From contig JAHQRK010000016.1 of NCBI GenBank assembly GCA_019828595.1, positions 620,001 through 684,000 of the forward strand: a DNA stretch of 64,000 bases. Reading direction: 5' to 3'. The notes below the pieces were generated by a model, which saw only the letters and a list, made by a program, of their open reading frames with translations, had not been told where the DNA came from and ran no database searches. Source of the stretch: Aphanomyces cochlioides (lineage: Eukaryota; Oomycota; Saprolegniomycetes; Saprolegniales; Verrucalvaceae). Shown one piece after another: positions 63,884-64,000 of this stretch. How positions within the stretch are numbered: the stretch's first letter is position 1; each line of letters opens with the position of its first letter. Both the position numbers and the translations under genes were made by a program.

Positions 63884-64000
63884 TCAACCTCGACAATATT
63901 AAATCTCCTCATACATATTCATCGATTCCTACTTCTCCATTCCCCAGCAACAGTGAATCAAGTCTTCGGCCATCCAACTAGCTCTTGGTTAGTTGCACGA

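Overview
The window looks like a gene-dense, transposon-rich stretch of an oomycete nuclear genome, most probably Saprolegniales and Aphanomyces-like. The indications are: eukaryotic genes with very short GT-AG introns (39-51 nt in six gene models); a ciliary protein of the DLEC1/CFAP81 type, as expected of a zoospore-forming organism; a Saprolegnia-style ankyrin-repeat protein; a MAP kinase with TKH in the activation loop; and oomycete-type mobile elements (Crypton tyrosine recombinase, chromodomain Ty3/gypsy, Helitron-like DUF6570 proteins, PIF/Harbinger with Myb partners). The species assignment is inference from composition and gene types. Coordinates of spliced genes come from manual splicing that keeps frame across every junction.

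Positions 1-28,400 are mainly host genes: a decayed GNAT acetyltransferase, an ankyrin-repeat protein, two tiny PARP-type zinc-finger proteins, a 1,692-residue DLEC1/CFAP81 homologue, a PRA1-family membrane protein, a glutathionylspermidine-amidase-like (CHAP) protein, an ARL1 GTPase, an atypical MAP kinase tail-to-tail with Integrator subunit 3 (INTS3), a GT4 glycosyltransferase, a seven-transmembrane THH1/TOM1-like protein and an intact GNAT. Together these cover ciliary structure, Golgi/vesicle traffic, snRNA/mRNA 3'-end processing, signalling and small-molecule acetylation. No operon-like logic applies.

Positions 28,500-60,660 are mobile-element territory: MITEs of several superfamilies, a LINE 3' fragment, a broken hAT transposase, two Harbinger Myb+DDE pairs, a Crypton, a Helitron-like gene, an intact-looking pogo element with an extra gene, a nearly complete Ty3/gypsy element and a MULE fragment next to a C2H2-SET protein. 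One small secreted protein lies among them at 55,995. Two tandem, near-identical GNAT genes (60,898 and 63,299) and a four-transmembrane protein close the window.

The most informative observation is structural. Segment 43,161-49,282 is inverted. Flipping it back rejoins, in phase, both a Helitron-like reading frame and the gag frame of the Ty3/gypsy element. It also brings that element's two 236-bp LTRs into direct orientation with matching 5-bp target duplications (GATGC). Other notable points are a pogo element with intact 399-aa transposase and a convergent 131-aa partner gene, a tyrosine-less MAP kinase, and a SET-domain gene abutting a MULE fragment. No CRISPR, rRNA or convincing tRNA gene was recognised.
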